A stretch of 33,428 nucleotides of DNA, from positions 1 to 33,428 of the forward strand of contig JAKBMK010000032.1 of NCBI GenBank assembly GCA_021831595.1, given 5' to 3'. The translations under genes and the position numbers were made by a program. The notes under the pieces are model-generated. The model worked only from the letters and a program-made list of their open reading frames with translations, searched no databases and was not told the DNA's origin. Source of the stretch: a bacterium. Its GTDB lineage: Bacteria > Patescibacteriota > Minisyncoccia > Phycocordibacterales > UBA9973. Below, in pieces: positions 1-8,788 of this stretch (position 1 is the first letter of the stretch; each line of letters starts with the position of its first letter).

Positions 1-1
1 T

Positions 2-463
2 CTTGATAGATTAAAGATTTCTATGCCGGTAATGAAGACCATTTATATAAAACTTTACCTTTCTAGAATCGCTGACAACATGGATACGATGCTGTCTTCA
101 GGTATCACGATTGTTCGAGCGATAGAGCTTACTTCTGTGGTTGTAGGTAACAGAATTTTCGAAGACTTATTAAAAGATGCTTCTGAGAAAATAAAGAGTG
201 GTAGTTCCTTGTCGGAATCTTTTGCTGTACATCCAGAGATTCCACCTATTATGGCTGGAATGATTCATGTGGGGGAGGAGACTGGTTCACTCGGTAGTAT
301 ACTTAAAACATTAGGAAAGTTTTATTCTCGTGAAGTAAATGAAGCTGTAGATACTATGGTCTCTCTCATTGAACCTCTTATGATAGTGGCGCTTGGATTA
401 GGGGTAGGACTTCTATTAACTTCTGTTTTGATGCCTATATACAATGTAGCAGGAGGAATGTAA
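2..463 (+). CDS. pilC: Type II secretion/type IV pilus inner membrane platform protein (PilC/GspF), C-terminal part, truncated by window edge
   Basis: Frame open from window start; LSRIADNMDTMLSSGITIVRAIELT...PPIMAGMIHVGEETGSLGSILKTL is typical of the PilC/GspF F domain; pilin genes follow. Confidence 0.85.
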   Translation, partial: LDRLKISMPVMKTIYIKLYLSRIADNMDTMLSSGITIVRAIELTSVVVGNRIFEDLLKDASEKIKSGSSLSESFAVHPEIPPIMAGMIHVGEETGSLGSILKTLGKFYSREVNEAVDTMVSLIEPLMIVALGLGVGLLLTSVLMPIYNVAGGM

Positions 464-518
464 AGATTATTACTTATCCACACCTCATATATATTGTACT
501 TTTAGTAAGCTTGTATGA

Positions 519-524
519 TATAAT
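519..524 (+). promoter_or_regulatory. Extended -10 promoter (TGaTATAAT) of first pilin gene
   Basis: TGATATAAT at 516-524, about 108 bp upstream of pilin ATG 633. Confidence 0.5.
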
Positions 525-589
525 ATAGTTATTAAAAAGTAAGGTCGCGTCTTTCTAACAGAAGACAAATTATTATAAGTTTAATTAAT

Positions 590-627
590 ATTTTCCGCTA
601 AAGCGGATCCGCATAAATGCGGAAAAT
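590..627 (+). promoter_or_regulatory. Structured leader immediately upstream of pilin start codon
   Basis: Perfect outer stem ATTTTCCGC (590-598)/GCGGAAAAT (619-627) with inner self-complementary GCGGATCCGC (603-612). Confidence 0.55.
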
Positions 628-632
628 AAATT

Positions 633-1103
633 ATGAATAAAAATAAAGGTTTTACACTCATTGAACTTTTGGTTGTTATTGCAATCATCGGTATTTTGGC
701 ATCAGTTGTTTTGGCATCTCTAAATAGTGCTCGTTCAAAAGGTCAAGACGCAGCTATCAAGTCAGACCTAGCTGGAATCAGAGCTTCAACAGAAGTTTTA
801 TATGATTCATTTGGTTATAAATACAAGACTGATACTACTACTGCAATAACTGCATGTCCAACTACACCTACGACTCCTGCAACAAACGTTTTCCAAGACT
901 CAAGTATAGTTACAGCTCTAAATCATGCTGTGACTGCAAATGGTGGTACAGCTGCTGTTTGTGGTATTACTGCTGATGCTAGTGCTTATGCTGCAGCTGC
1001 AAAGTTAAGAAGTGGAACAGCTGATTGGTGGTGTATTGATAGCTTGGGTAATGCAAAAGCATTAACCGCAGCTCCAGCCGCTGGTATAACAGTTTGTCCA
1101 TAA
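633..1103 (+). CDS. Type IV pilin-like protein with prepilin N-terminus
   Basis: MNKNKGFTLIELLVVIAIIGILASVVLASL: type III prepilin signal. Confidence 0.9.
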   Translation: MNKNKGFTLIELLVVIAIIGILASVVLASLNSARSKGQDAAIKSDLAGIRASTEVLYDSFGYKYKTDTTTAITACPTTPTTPATNVFQDSSIVTALNHAVTANGGTAAVCGITADASAYAAAAKLRSGTADWWCIDSLGNAKALTAAPAAGITVCP

Positions 1104-1119
1104 TCAAATAATTGATTTT

Positions 1120-1157
1120 ACAAACAAAAAACCACATTATTGTGGTTTTTTGTTTGT
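1120..1157 (+). terminator. Strong hairpin terminator
   Basis: 17-bp perfect stem ACAAACAAAAAACCACA/TGTGGTTTTTTGTTTGT with loop TTAT. Confidence 0.8.
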
Positions 1158-1211
1158 TTATATAGTATAATATAGTAGTCGAGTTATATTTATTATTTGT
1201 TGTTTTTAATT

Positions 1212-1724
1212 ATGAATAAAAATAAAGGTTTTACACTCATTGAACTTCTGGTTGTTATATCTATAATTGGAATATTGGCTGTTATTGTTTTATCAAGTCT
1301 ATCTTCTGCCGGAGAAAAAGGAGCCAATGCTGGGATCAAGTCCAATGGTACTTCTATAAAGACTCAAGCCGGTGTTTATTGGGTTGGGCAAAATCAGAGT
1401 TATAAAGGTTTTTGTACTTCAGGGACTGATTCAATCAATGATAAATCTCTTCTTCAAGCTCAGGACACAGCTAAAACAACAGGAGGTATTTTGAGAGATG
1501 GAACCATGGCTCAATCAGGAACCGCTGCCTCGGGGAATGCTACTTTGTATTGTAATGCAGACACTCGTTTTTATGTCGTCTCTCTTCCACTGAGAGCTGT
1601 TGAGAAAATAAATGGTGTTGATTCAAATTTCTGGTGCATAGATTCTAAAGGATTTGTGGGAGGTATAAAGAATCCTATTATGGCTGGAGGTACAAGCTGT
1701 GCGGATCAGATCGTTACCCCTTAG
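1212..1724 (+). CDS. Type IV pilin-like protein, tandem paralogue
   Basis: MNKNKGFTLIELLVVISIIGILAVIVLSSL; ORF track start 1197 is a TTG, the ATG at 1212 matches the paralogue. -10 TATAAT at 1166-1171. Confidence 0.88.
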   Translation: MNKNKGFTLIELLVVISIIGILAVIVLSSLSSAGEKGANAGIKSNGTSIKTQAGVYWVGQNQSYKGFCTSGTDSINDKSLLQAQDTAKTTGGILRDGTMAQSGTAASGNATLYCNADTRFYVVSLPLRAVEKINGVDSNFWCIDSKGFVGGIKNPIMAGGTSCADQIVTP

Positions 1725-1743
1725 TTTTCTAAGTATTATTTGA

Positions 1744-1777
1744 ACAAAAAAATCATCCAAAAAGATGATTTTTTTGT
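1744..1777 (+). terminator. Hairpin terminator between second pilin and pilD
   Basis: AAAAAAATCATC..GATGATTTTTTT inverted repeat with T tract. Confidence 0.65.
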
Positions 1778-1799
1778 TTATAATTGTTATACTGTATGT

Positions 1800-2618
1800 A
1801 TGAATTTACTTATATTTGTCTTTATTTTTTTACTCGGAACTATTATTGGAAGCTTTCTTAATGTAGTTATTTATAGATTTAATACTGGCAAGACTATGGT
1901 CAACAGTCGATCTATTTGTATGACTTGCAATCGTACATTACGTTGGTTCGAACTCATCCCCGTTCTGTCTTTTGTTATGCAAAGTGGTAAATGTCGTAGA
2001 TGCAAAGAGGTTATCTCGTATCAATATCCTATCGTTGAATTTTTGGGAGGTCTCGTGTTTGTCTTGGTCGCATATCACTTTGCTCCTATGCTTATATATT
2101 CGACATCTCTATATATATTCCTTGTAACTTTTTTTGTTTTTATTTTTTCTATTTTAATTGTTATTTCAGTTTATGATTTACGCCATAAAATAATCCCCGA
2201 TAAGCTTGTATACCTTTTCTCTATTGTTTCTTTTATTTCAATTTTCATAAATCATACACAGTTTGGTCCATTATTCATTCTTCCTACTTTTTATAGTGTT
2301 ATCGCAGGGCCCTTACTTGCTTTACCGTTTGCACTATTATGGCTTGTGTCGCGTGGTAAATGGATGGGGTTAGGGGATGCCAAGCTCATGCTAGGTATTG
2401 GCTGGTTGCTTGGTTTATATTTTGGACTTTCCGCTATTGTTTTAGCTTTTTGGATTGGATCTATCATTGGTTTAGGTGTTATGTTCTTCTCTAGACATAA
2501 AATAAATATGAAAACAGAAATTCCTTTTGCTCCATTTTTAATAATAGGAATGTTTATCGCTTTCTTGTTCAACTTAGATATTATAGGTTTATCAAATTTT
2601 TTTAATTTATTTATTTAA
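1800..2618 (+). CDS. pilD: Prepilin peptidase (type IV leader peptidase)
   Basis: GTIIGSFLNVVIYRF, two CxxC motifs (CMTC, CRRC), GLGDAKLMLGIGWLLG. ATG 1800 preferred; the TTG at 1740 would translate the terminator. Confidence 0.92.
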   Translation: MNLLIFVFIFLLGTIIGSFLNVVIYRFNTGKTMVNSRSICMTCNRTLRWFELIPVLSFVMQSGKCRRCKEVISYQYPIVEFLGGLVFVLVAYHFAPMLIYSTSLYIFLVTFFVFIFSILIVISVYDLRHKIIPDKLVYLFSIVSFISIFINHTQFGPLFILPTFYSVIAGPLLALPFALLWLVSRGKWMGLGDAKLMLGIGWLLGLYFGLSAIVLAFWIGSIIGLGVMFFSRHKINMKTEIPFAPFLIIGMFIAFLFNLDIIGLSNFFNLFI

Positions 2619-3277
2619 TGTTTAAATTAAGGGATAAAATCAAATACAGCAAAGGGCTTACCCTCATAGAACTTATGGTTGTTATTTCTATCTTTTTAGT
2701 TATCACAACTATTGTTATTTTTAATTATGAAGGTTTTTCTTCTACTGTTTCATTACAGAATTTGACTGACGATATCGCTCTTTCTATTCGTAAAGCCCAG
2801 AGTTTTGCTATTGGAGCTCGTGGCGTGACAGGGAATTTCAGTAATAGTTATGGTGTGCATTTTTCAAATACAGGAACTGCACCCAAGGACAATTTAGAAT
2901 CTTCTTCCAAATCATTTCTTATGTTTTCAACTAAATCTTCTAGTGAAGGATATGTAGCGGCCAGTAGTGGATCTTGCAGTGATGGCACAAATAGTTGCAT
3001 AGAAGCTTTTGGTATTGTGACTCAAGATATTATAAAAGATATAAAACTAAACGATGGGGATCTTTCTTTTTCTCCAGGTGCTTATTTGGATATTATTTTT
3101 ACTCGACCAAATCCCAGAGCTACTTTCTGCTATAGAGTAAGTTCAGTTTCCAGCACTTGTGATGCTGTTTCCAGTTCAATTTCTCGAGCAACTATTGTTG
3201 TCTCAAATGGTAACCCAGACAATGAAAAGATTAAAAATATTTCAATTCAAAATACCGGCCAAATAAGTATTCAATAA
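2618..3277 (+). CDS. GspH/FimT-like pseudopilin
   Basis: KGLTLIELMVVISIFLVITTIVIFNYEGF prepilin N-terminus; pilin operon context. Confidence 0.75.
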   Translation: MFKLRDKIKYSKGLTLIELMVVISIFLVITTIVIFNYEGFSSTVSLQNLTDDIALSIRKAQSFAIGARGVTGNFSNSYGVHFSNTGTAPKDNLESSSKSFLMFSTKSSSEGYVAASSGSCSDGTNSCIEAFGIVTQDIIKDIKLNDGDLSFSPGAYLDIIFTRPNPRATFCYRVSSVSSTCDAVSSSISRATIVVSNGNPDNEKIKNISIQNTGQISIQ

Positions 3278-3281
3278 AAAG

Positions 3282-3893
3282 ATGAAATTCAATAAGTTAC
3301 AAAAAAATAAAGGTTTTACTTTAATTGAGCTCATGATTGCGACAACCCTCTTCACTATTATTATGCTTATGGGGGTCGGCTCTCTGGTTGTGTCGTCAAA
3401 TTCCGCTAAGAGTTCTCAGAAGCTCCGTATTGCAGTAGATAACGTTAATTTTGCTATGGAGAGTATGACTCGCGAACTTCGCATGGGAACAATTTATACA
3501 TGCCCAGCTATTGATTTTGATGGATTCTCAACTGTTCAATTATCAAACTTACTGGCGGCTAGGGATTGTGCTGATGGTGGTAATTTAATAGCTTTTATGC
3601 CCCAACAAGTAGGAGTAAATCCTCCAATAAGGGTTGCTTATAAATTAAACGGAAGAACTGACGGTACGAAAACTTTACAAAGATGCGAAGCAGACGTCAC
3701 TCCATGTTCTGATATTGTTTCAAAGGACGTAGATGTAAAAACACTAAAGTTTTATGTGGTAGGGGCTGACTCTAGTACTACTAATGTTCAACCAAGTGTT
3801 AGAATTTTAATGACTGGATCTGTAAATATAAAGGGTAATACAACTGATTTTTCTCTTGAGACAATAGCTTCACAACGTTCAGCCGAATATTAA
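3282..3893 (+). CDS. Minor pseudopilin (PilW/GspJ-like)
   Basis: NKGFTLIELMIATTLFTIIMLMGVGSLV; MESMTRELRMG. Confidence 0.75.
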   Translation: MKFNKLQKNKGFTLIELMIATTLFTIIMLMGVGSLVVSSNSAKSSQKLRIAVDNVNFAMESMTRELRMGTIYTCPAIDFDGFSTVQLSNLLAARDCADGGNLIAFMPQQVGVNPPIRVAYKLNGRTDGTKTLQRCEADVTPCSDIVSKDVDVKTLKFYVVGADSSTTNVQPSVRILMTGSVNIKGNTTDFSLETIASQRSAEY

Positions 3894-3894
3894 T

Positions 3895-4485
3895 ATGAAT
3901 AAGTATAATAAAAAAATGAATAGAGGGTTTACTATAATAGAAGCACTTGTTGCCATATTTATTTTGACTATTTCTGTTATTTCCATGCTTAGTGTTACAG
4001 CTTCTTCAGCCACTTCTGCTAGATATGCCAATAATGAAATTACAGCTAAGTATTTAACAGAAGAAGCTGTTGACTACATAAGGAATAGCCGAGATACTAT
4101 TGCCTTCCAACACAAAGATGATAATGGTTATGGATGGAATGGTTTTATAAATAAATATGAACAGAGTGGAACGGATTGTTTCTCGGATAATGGTTGTGAT
4201 ATAAACATGGAGAAATTTGCTCCAAGTTCACCTTTCTCAAATGCTGATCTTATTTCTTGCAGTAGCAGTGGATGTGACAAGCTCTATTTTGATAAAAAGG
4301 CTCTATCTGTATTTTTTTATAGTCACAATAGTATCTATGGAGTAAAAAGTATTTTTTCAAGAACAATCAAAATGAAAAAAATTAATAACGATCAGATAAA
4401 AGTCACAGTTAGAGTTGATTGGGCCAATGGCTCGCTTGCTAGAACACAATCCATAGTCGTTTACCTACTAAATTGGCAAAAATAG
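3895..4485 (+). CDS. Minor pseudopilin (PilV/GspI-like)
   Basis: NRGFTIIEALVAIFILTISVISMLSVTASS; prepilin-type N-terminus. Confidence 0.75.
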   Translation: MNKYNKKMNRGFTIIEALVAIFILTISVISMLSVTASSATSARYANNEITAKYLTEEAVDYIRNSRDTIAFQHKDDNGYGWNGFINKYEQSGTDCFSDNGCDINMEKFAPSSPFSNADLISCSSSGCDKLYFDKKALSVFFYSHNSIYGVKSIFSRTIKMKKINNDQIKVTVRVDWANGSLARTQSIVVYLLNWQK

Positions 4486-4489
4486 AATT

Positions 4490-4951
4490 ATGAATATTTA
4501 TACAAAAATTAGAAAAGATAAAGGATACGCGATACTTTTTACAGTGGTTGTTGTTAGTATTATTTCTATGATTACCATTGGTCTTTCTAATGCGGCCTAT
4601 AAACAGCTAATATTGTCTTCTGTAGCTCGTGATTCTACGACAGCCTTTTATCAAGCCGATATCGCTTCAGAATGTGCTTTATTCTTTGATAATGAACAAG
4701 ATGCTTCAACGAGACCAGATACAGTATCCTTTAACTGTGCAGAAACAAATCTAGTCTTTAATAAAATAGCTGATGGTTCATACACAATAACCCCTCCAAA
4801 TCAAAATTCAAAAGATAAATGTTTCCGTATTAATATAAACAAGACAATTACGGAATCTTTAACCTCTACAGAAGTTGAAGCCATGGGATATAATATTTGT
4901 GATAAAAGTAGTGTCAGAACTGTCGAGCGTTCCCTAAAGGTTACTTATTAA
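4490..4951 (+). CDS. PilX-like pilus assembly/minor pilin protein
   Basis: KDKGYAILFTVVVVSIISMITIGLSNAAYKQLILSS; operon position; QADIASECALFF. Confidence 0.6.
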   Translation: MNIYTKIRKDKGYAILFTVVVVSIISMITIGLSNAAYKQLILSSVARDSTTAFYQADIASECALFFDNEQDASTRPDTVSFNCAETNLVFNKIADGSYTITPPNQNSKDKCFRININKTITESLTSTEVEAMGYNICDKSSVRTVERSLKVTY

Positions 4952-4962
4952 AATAATAAATT

Positions 4963-6960
4963 ATGGCAGATATAAGTATAAAAAACCGAATAGAAAAACT
5001 TCGGGAGGAGATTGAGAGACTTCGCAATGAATATCATATAAAGAATAATCCGAAAGTCACAGATGATGTCTATGAATCTCTTACTCGTGAGTTGCATGAT
5101 TTAGAGAAGAAATATCCCCAATATAGAGATCCTAATAGTTCTATAAATAGGGTAGCAGGTGCGCCACTACCAGAATTTAAAAAGATGAAACATGACATCA
5201 GAATGTTATCTCTCAATGATGTTTTTGGAGAAGACGAAATTGTTGATTGGGAAACTCGCTGTTTAAAGATGTTAGGAAATCGGACATCCTTAAATTATTT
5301 TTGCGAGGTGAAACTCGACGGACTTTCTGCTTCGCTGCATTATAAAGATGGGAAGTTTATTAAAGGAGCCACCAGAGGTGACGGGTTTGTTGGGGAGGAT
5401 ATTACAGAAAATTTGAGAATGATTGAATCTATCCCTCTTTTTTTGAAGGGGAATATAAAAGGAGAAATAGAAGTTCGAGGAGAAGTAGTTATGACTAAGA
5501 AGTCTTGGGAATCTTTAAATAAAAAACAAGAAAAATTCGGTAGGCCAACTTTTGCCAATACTCGTAACGCTGCGGCTGGAAGCTTACGTCAGCTTGACCC
5601 AAAAATTGTTAAGGAGAGAGGCTTAGACTTTTTTGCTTGGGACATAGCTTCTTATCCTACAAATATAAAAAATCATTCAGATAAGCATAAAATTCTGAAA
5701 GAAATTGGTTTTCAAGTAGCTCCTTATGAAAGGGAAGCTAATAATTTAAAAGAAGTTTTTTCTTTTATTAAAGAGGTTGGGGTTATTAGGCCCAAATTAC
5801 CTTATGGTACAGATGGTATGGTGATCTCTGTAGATAATATTGAAATACAAGACTCTCTTGGTATTGTTGGTAAAGCTCCAAGATATATGGTTGCTTATAA
5901 ATATGAGGCCGAAAGAGCAACAACCGTAGTAACAAGTATTACAGTAAATGTTGGACGTACTGGAGTTATGACTCCGCTTGCACACTTTAATCCGACTTTA
6001 GTAGCCGGTTCCACTATTTCAAAAGCTACACTTCATAATATGGATCAGATAGAGAGGCTTGATATAAAAGTGGGGGACACTGTAGTTATTCAAAAAGCTG
6101 GAGATGTTATTCCAGAAGTTGTCGAGGTTCTTACCAATATGCGCACGGGTAAAGAGAAGAAATTTAAGATGCCAGAACACTGTCCTGTATGTAATTTTAA
6201 AATTGAACGCAAGATGGGTGAACAAGAAAGTTCTGTTGCTTATTATTGTACGAATAAAAATTGTCCTGCAAGAAGCAGACGCGGAATGCAACATTTTGTA
6301 AACGTGTATGAAATTTATGAAATTGGTCCAAAGATTTTAGATAGATTAAAAGATGAAGGTCTTATTAGTGACGCAGCTGATTTGTTCACTCTTGAAGCAG
6401 CTGACCTATCAGGTCTCGAACGCTTTGGAGAAAAGTCTGCTATGAATATCATTAATTCTATTCATAGTCACAGAAAAGTCCTTCTTTGGAGATTTATATA
6501 TGCTCTTGGAATAATACACATTGGAGAACAAACTGCCCAGGATATAGCAAATCATTTTGGTAGTTATATAAAAATATCAAAAGCTAGTATAGATGATATA
6601 AATAGTATTCCTAATATTGGACCAGTTGTTAGCAAGAGTATTTACGAATATTTTAACCAGAAAGAAAATATAGCTTTTATAAATAAATTAATTAAAAATG
6701 GGGTTGTTATAGATGAGAGTAGGGTTGCTAAAAGCAATAAACTAAAAGACAAGACTTTTGTCTTAACCGGCACGCTAGAAACTCTCTCTAGAGATGAGGC
6801 GAAGAAGATGATAATAGGGGAAGGGGGGAGAGTTTCTTCTTCTGTTTCAAATAAGACAGATTATGTGCTTGCTGGAAGTGAGGCGGGTAGTAAATTGGGG
6901 GACGCACAAAAGCTAGGTGTCAAAATCATTACAGAAAAGGAATTTCTAAAAATGATATAA
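4963..6960 (+). CDS. ligA: NAD-dependent DNA ligase LigA
   Basis: Adenylation motif CEVKLDGLSASLHY, Zn finger CPVCNF...CTNKNCPAR, HhH region, C-terminal BRCT; 665 aa. Confidence 0.97.
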   Translation: MADISIKNRIEKLREEIERLRNEYHIKNNPKVTDDVYESLTRELHDLEKKYPQYRDPNSSINRVAGAPLPEFKKMKHDIRMLSLNDVFGEDEIVDWETRCLKMLGNRTSLNYFCEVKLDGLSASLHYKDGKFIKGATRGDGFVGEDITENLRMIESIPLFLKGNIKGEIEVRGEVVMTKKSWESLNKKQEKFGRPTFANTRNAAAGSLRQLDPKIVKERGLDFFAWDIASYPTNIKNHSDKHKILKEIGFQVAPYEREANNLKEVFSFIKEVGVIRPKLPYGTDGMVISVDNIEIQDSLGIVGKAPRYMVAYKYEAERATTVVTSITVNVGRTGVMTPLAHFNPTLVAGSTISKATLHNMDQIERLDIKVGDTVVIQKAGDVIPEVVEVLTNMRTGKEKKFKMPEHCPVCNFKIERKMGEQESSVAYYCTNKNCPARSRRGMQHFVNVYEIYEIGPKILDRLKDEGLISDAADLFTLEAADLSGLERFGEKSAMNIINSIHSHRKVLLWRFIYALGIIHIGEQTAQDIANHFGSYIKISKASIDDINSIPNIGPVVSKSIYEYFNQKENIAFINKLIKNGVVIDESRVAKSNKLKDKTFVLTGTLETLSRDEAKKMIIGEGGRVSSSVSNKTDYVLAGSEAGSKLGDAQKLGVKIITEKEFLKMI

Positions 6961-6978
6961 ATATGCTATTCTCTAAAT

Positions 6979-7266
6979 ATGGAAATAGATGATATTAAAA
7001 AGCTAGCTCTTATGGCTCGCGTAGATATGGATGAAAAAGAAATGAAAGAGATCGGGGATTCCTTTGGTCCTATTCTTGATTATGTAGGACAAATAAAGGA
7101 GGTTGCCGACGTTTCAGATAGTTCTTATGAAGAAGTAGCTGACGAACCTATAAATATTCTAAGAGATGATGTCGTTACAAACAAAGGAGGGGAGTATACA
7201 GATAAAATTTTAAATCAGGCTCCAGCAAAAGAGAATGGATATTTAAAAGTAAAACAGATTTTATAG
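6979..7266 (+). CDS. gatC: Asp-tRNA(Asn)/Glu-tRNA(Gln) amidotransferase subunit C
   Basis: 95 aa GatC-like (IKKLALMARVDMDEKEMKEI...LRDDVV), directly before gatA. Confidence 0.88.
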   Translation: MEIDDIKKLALMARVDMDEKEMKEIGDSFGPILDYVGQIKEVADVSDSSYEEVADEPINILRDDVVTNKGGEYTDKILNQAPAKENGYLKVKQIL

Positions 7267-7277
7267 AAAATTCAAAA

Positions 7278-8711
7278 ATGAACACAAAAATAGATTTAAA
7301 AAATTTAAACATAGAGAAAGCAAATAAACATTTGAAAGATGGTGACTTTACTGTTAGAGAATTAGTCGATGCTTATTTAGAAGTTATAAAAGAGAAAAAT
7401 ACGGACCTTAATGCTTATCTTGAAATTTTTGATAAGGATATAAACTCTCAGGTAGAGATTGCAGAAAAGATGTTTGAAGATGGAACAGCAACGAAAATGA
7501 CTGGGATACCAATTGCTGTTAAGGATAATATTTTGATTGAAGGGCACATCGCAAGTGCTTCTTCTAAGATGCTTGGTAATCACACGGCGGTTTATGATGC
7601 TTTTGTCATAGAAAAGTTAAAGAAAGAAGGATCAATTTTCTTGGGCAGAACAAATATGGACGAATTCGCTATGGGTTCTTCTACTGAAACAAGTGCTTAT
7701 GGAGTAACTCGTAATCCTTATGATAGAACTCGTGTACCGGGAGGATCTTCAGGTGGTTCGGCGGTGGCAGTTGCGGCCGATATGGCGCTAGTATCACTTG
7801 GGACAGAGACTTGTGGTTCTGTTCGTCAGCCATCATCATTTTGTGGGCTTGTAGGTATGAAGCCTACATATGGAGCAATTTCTCGAAGTGGAATTATCGC
7901 TATGGGAAGCTCTCTTGACCAGGTTGGTCCGATGGGGAAGAGTGTATCTGATGTTGAAATTCTTTATAATACTATTTCTGGCAAAGATCCTCTTGATAGT
8001 ACATCGTTAACAGATGAATTTAAATCTAAATTTGACAAGGCACCTTTGAAGAAAAAAATAGGTGTTCCTCGTGACTTTTTAAGTGGGGGAGGAATAAATG
8101 AAGAGGTTCTTAAAAATTTCGAAGAGAGCTGTGAAAAATTAAAAAAAGCTGGATATGAAATAGTAGATGTGACTTCTAAAACAATGCAATATTCTCTAGC
8201 TGTTTACTATATAATTATGCCTGCAGAAGTTTCAAGTAATCTTGCTCGCTATGATGGCATACGCTATGGTTTCAATATTGACGCACCTAATCTTTATGAT
8301 GTTTATGCACAAAGTAAGGGTAAGGGTTTTGGTAAGGAAGTTCGTAGGCGTTTGCTTCTTGGTACGTATATTCTTTCCCATGGTTATTATGACGCTTATT
8401 ACAATAAAGCCTTGAAAGTTCGAGACATGATTGCCAAGGAGTTATTAGATATCTTTTCAGACGTAGATGCTATTATAAGTCCTACTGTTCCATTTACTGC
8501 ATTTCCACTTGGAGACAAGATGGATGACCCGATGGCTATGTATATGTGTGATATATTCTCTGCTCCAGCGAATTTGGCAGGAATACCTGCAATGTCAGTA
8601 CCAGCTGGAATGAGTAAAGAAGGTTTGCCTATGGGGCTACAGATAACTGCCCCATATCTTCGTGAAGACATACTCTTTACTATTGGGAAAGATTTTGAAA
8701 AATTGGTATAA
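7278..8711 (+). CDS. gatA: Asp-tRNA(Asn)/Glu-tRNA(Gln) amidotransferase subunit A
   Basis: Amidase signature PGGSSGGSAVAVAADMALVSLGTETCGSVRQPSSFCGLVGMKPTYG; upstream catalytic Lys in IPIAVKDNI. Confidence 0.96.
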   Translation: MNTKIDLKNLNIEKANKHLKDGDFTVRELVDAYLEVIKEKNTDLNAYLEIFDKDINSQVEIAEKMFEDGTATKMTGIPIAVKDNILIEGHIASASSKMLGNHTAVYDAFVIEKLKKEGSIFLGRTNMDEFAMGSSTETSAYGVTRNPYDRTRVPGGSSGGSAVAVAADMALVSLGTETCGSVRQPSSFCGLVGMKPTYGAISRSGIIAMGSSLDQVGPMGKSVSDVEILYNTISGKDPLDSTSLTDEFKSKFDKAPLKKKIGVPRDFLSGGGINEEVLKNFEESCEKLKKAGYEIVDVTSKTMQYSLAVYYIIMPAEVSSNLARYDGIRYGFNIDAPNLYDVYAQSKGKGFGKEVRRRLLLGTYILSHGYYDAYYNKALKVRDMIAKELLDIFSDVDAIISPTVPFTAFPLGDKMDDPMAMYMCDIFSAPANLAGIPAMSVPAGMSKEGLPMGLQITAPYLREDILFTIGKDFEKLV

Positions 8712-8712
8712 T
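8707..8712 (+). promoter_or_regulatory. -10 box (TATAAT) overlapping the gatA stop codon, driving the structured leader
   Basis: TATAAT followed by N7 and the leader start at 8720; same N7 spacing as TAAAAT at 14201-14206. Confidence 0.6.
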
Positions 8713-8719
8713 ATAACTA

Positions 8720-8788
8720 CTTGTCCCGTAGTAAAATTTTGATTACGAGACATAAAAATAAACATTATTATTAAATTTTACTATCGGG
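8720..8788 (+). promoter_or_regulatory. Repeated structured 5' leader, copy 1 (abuts ATG 8789)
   Basis: 69 nt, ungapped homologue of 14214-14282; 15-bp stem 8725-8739/8773-8788 with a single bulge (T8784). Confidence 0.75.

Noticed and set aside
1740-1799. Upstream N-terminal extension of pilD (TTG start)
   Set aside because: It would translate a terminator hairpin; ATG 1800 has a promoter and the standard PilD N-terminus.
2291-2572. Minus-strand ORF inside pilD
   Set aside because: Shadow ORF of a conserved gene; same reasoning for the short antisense ORFs in ligA, gatA, pyrG, ftsX, prfB and phoH.
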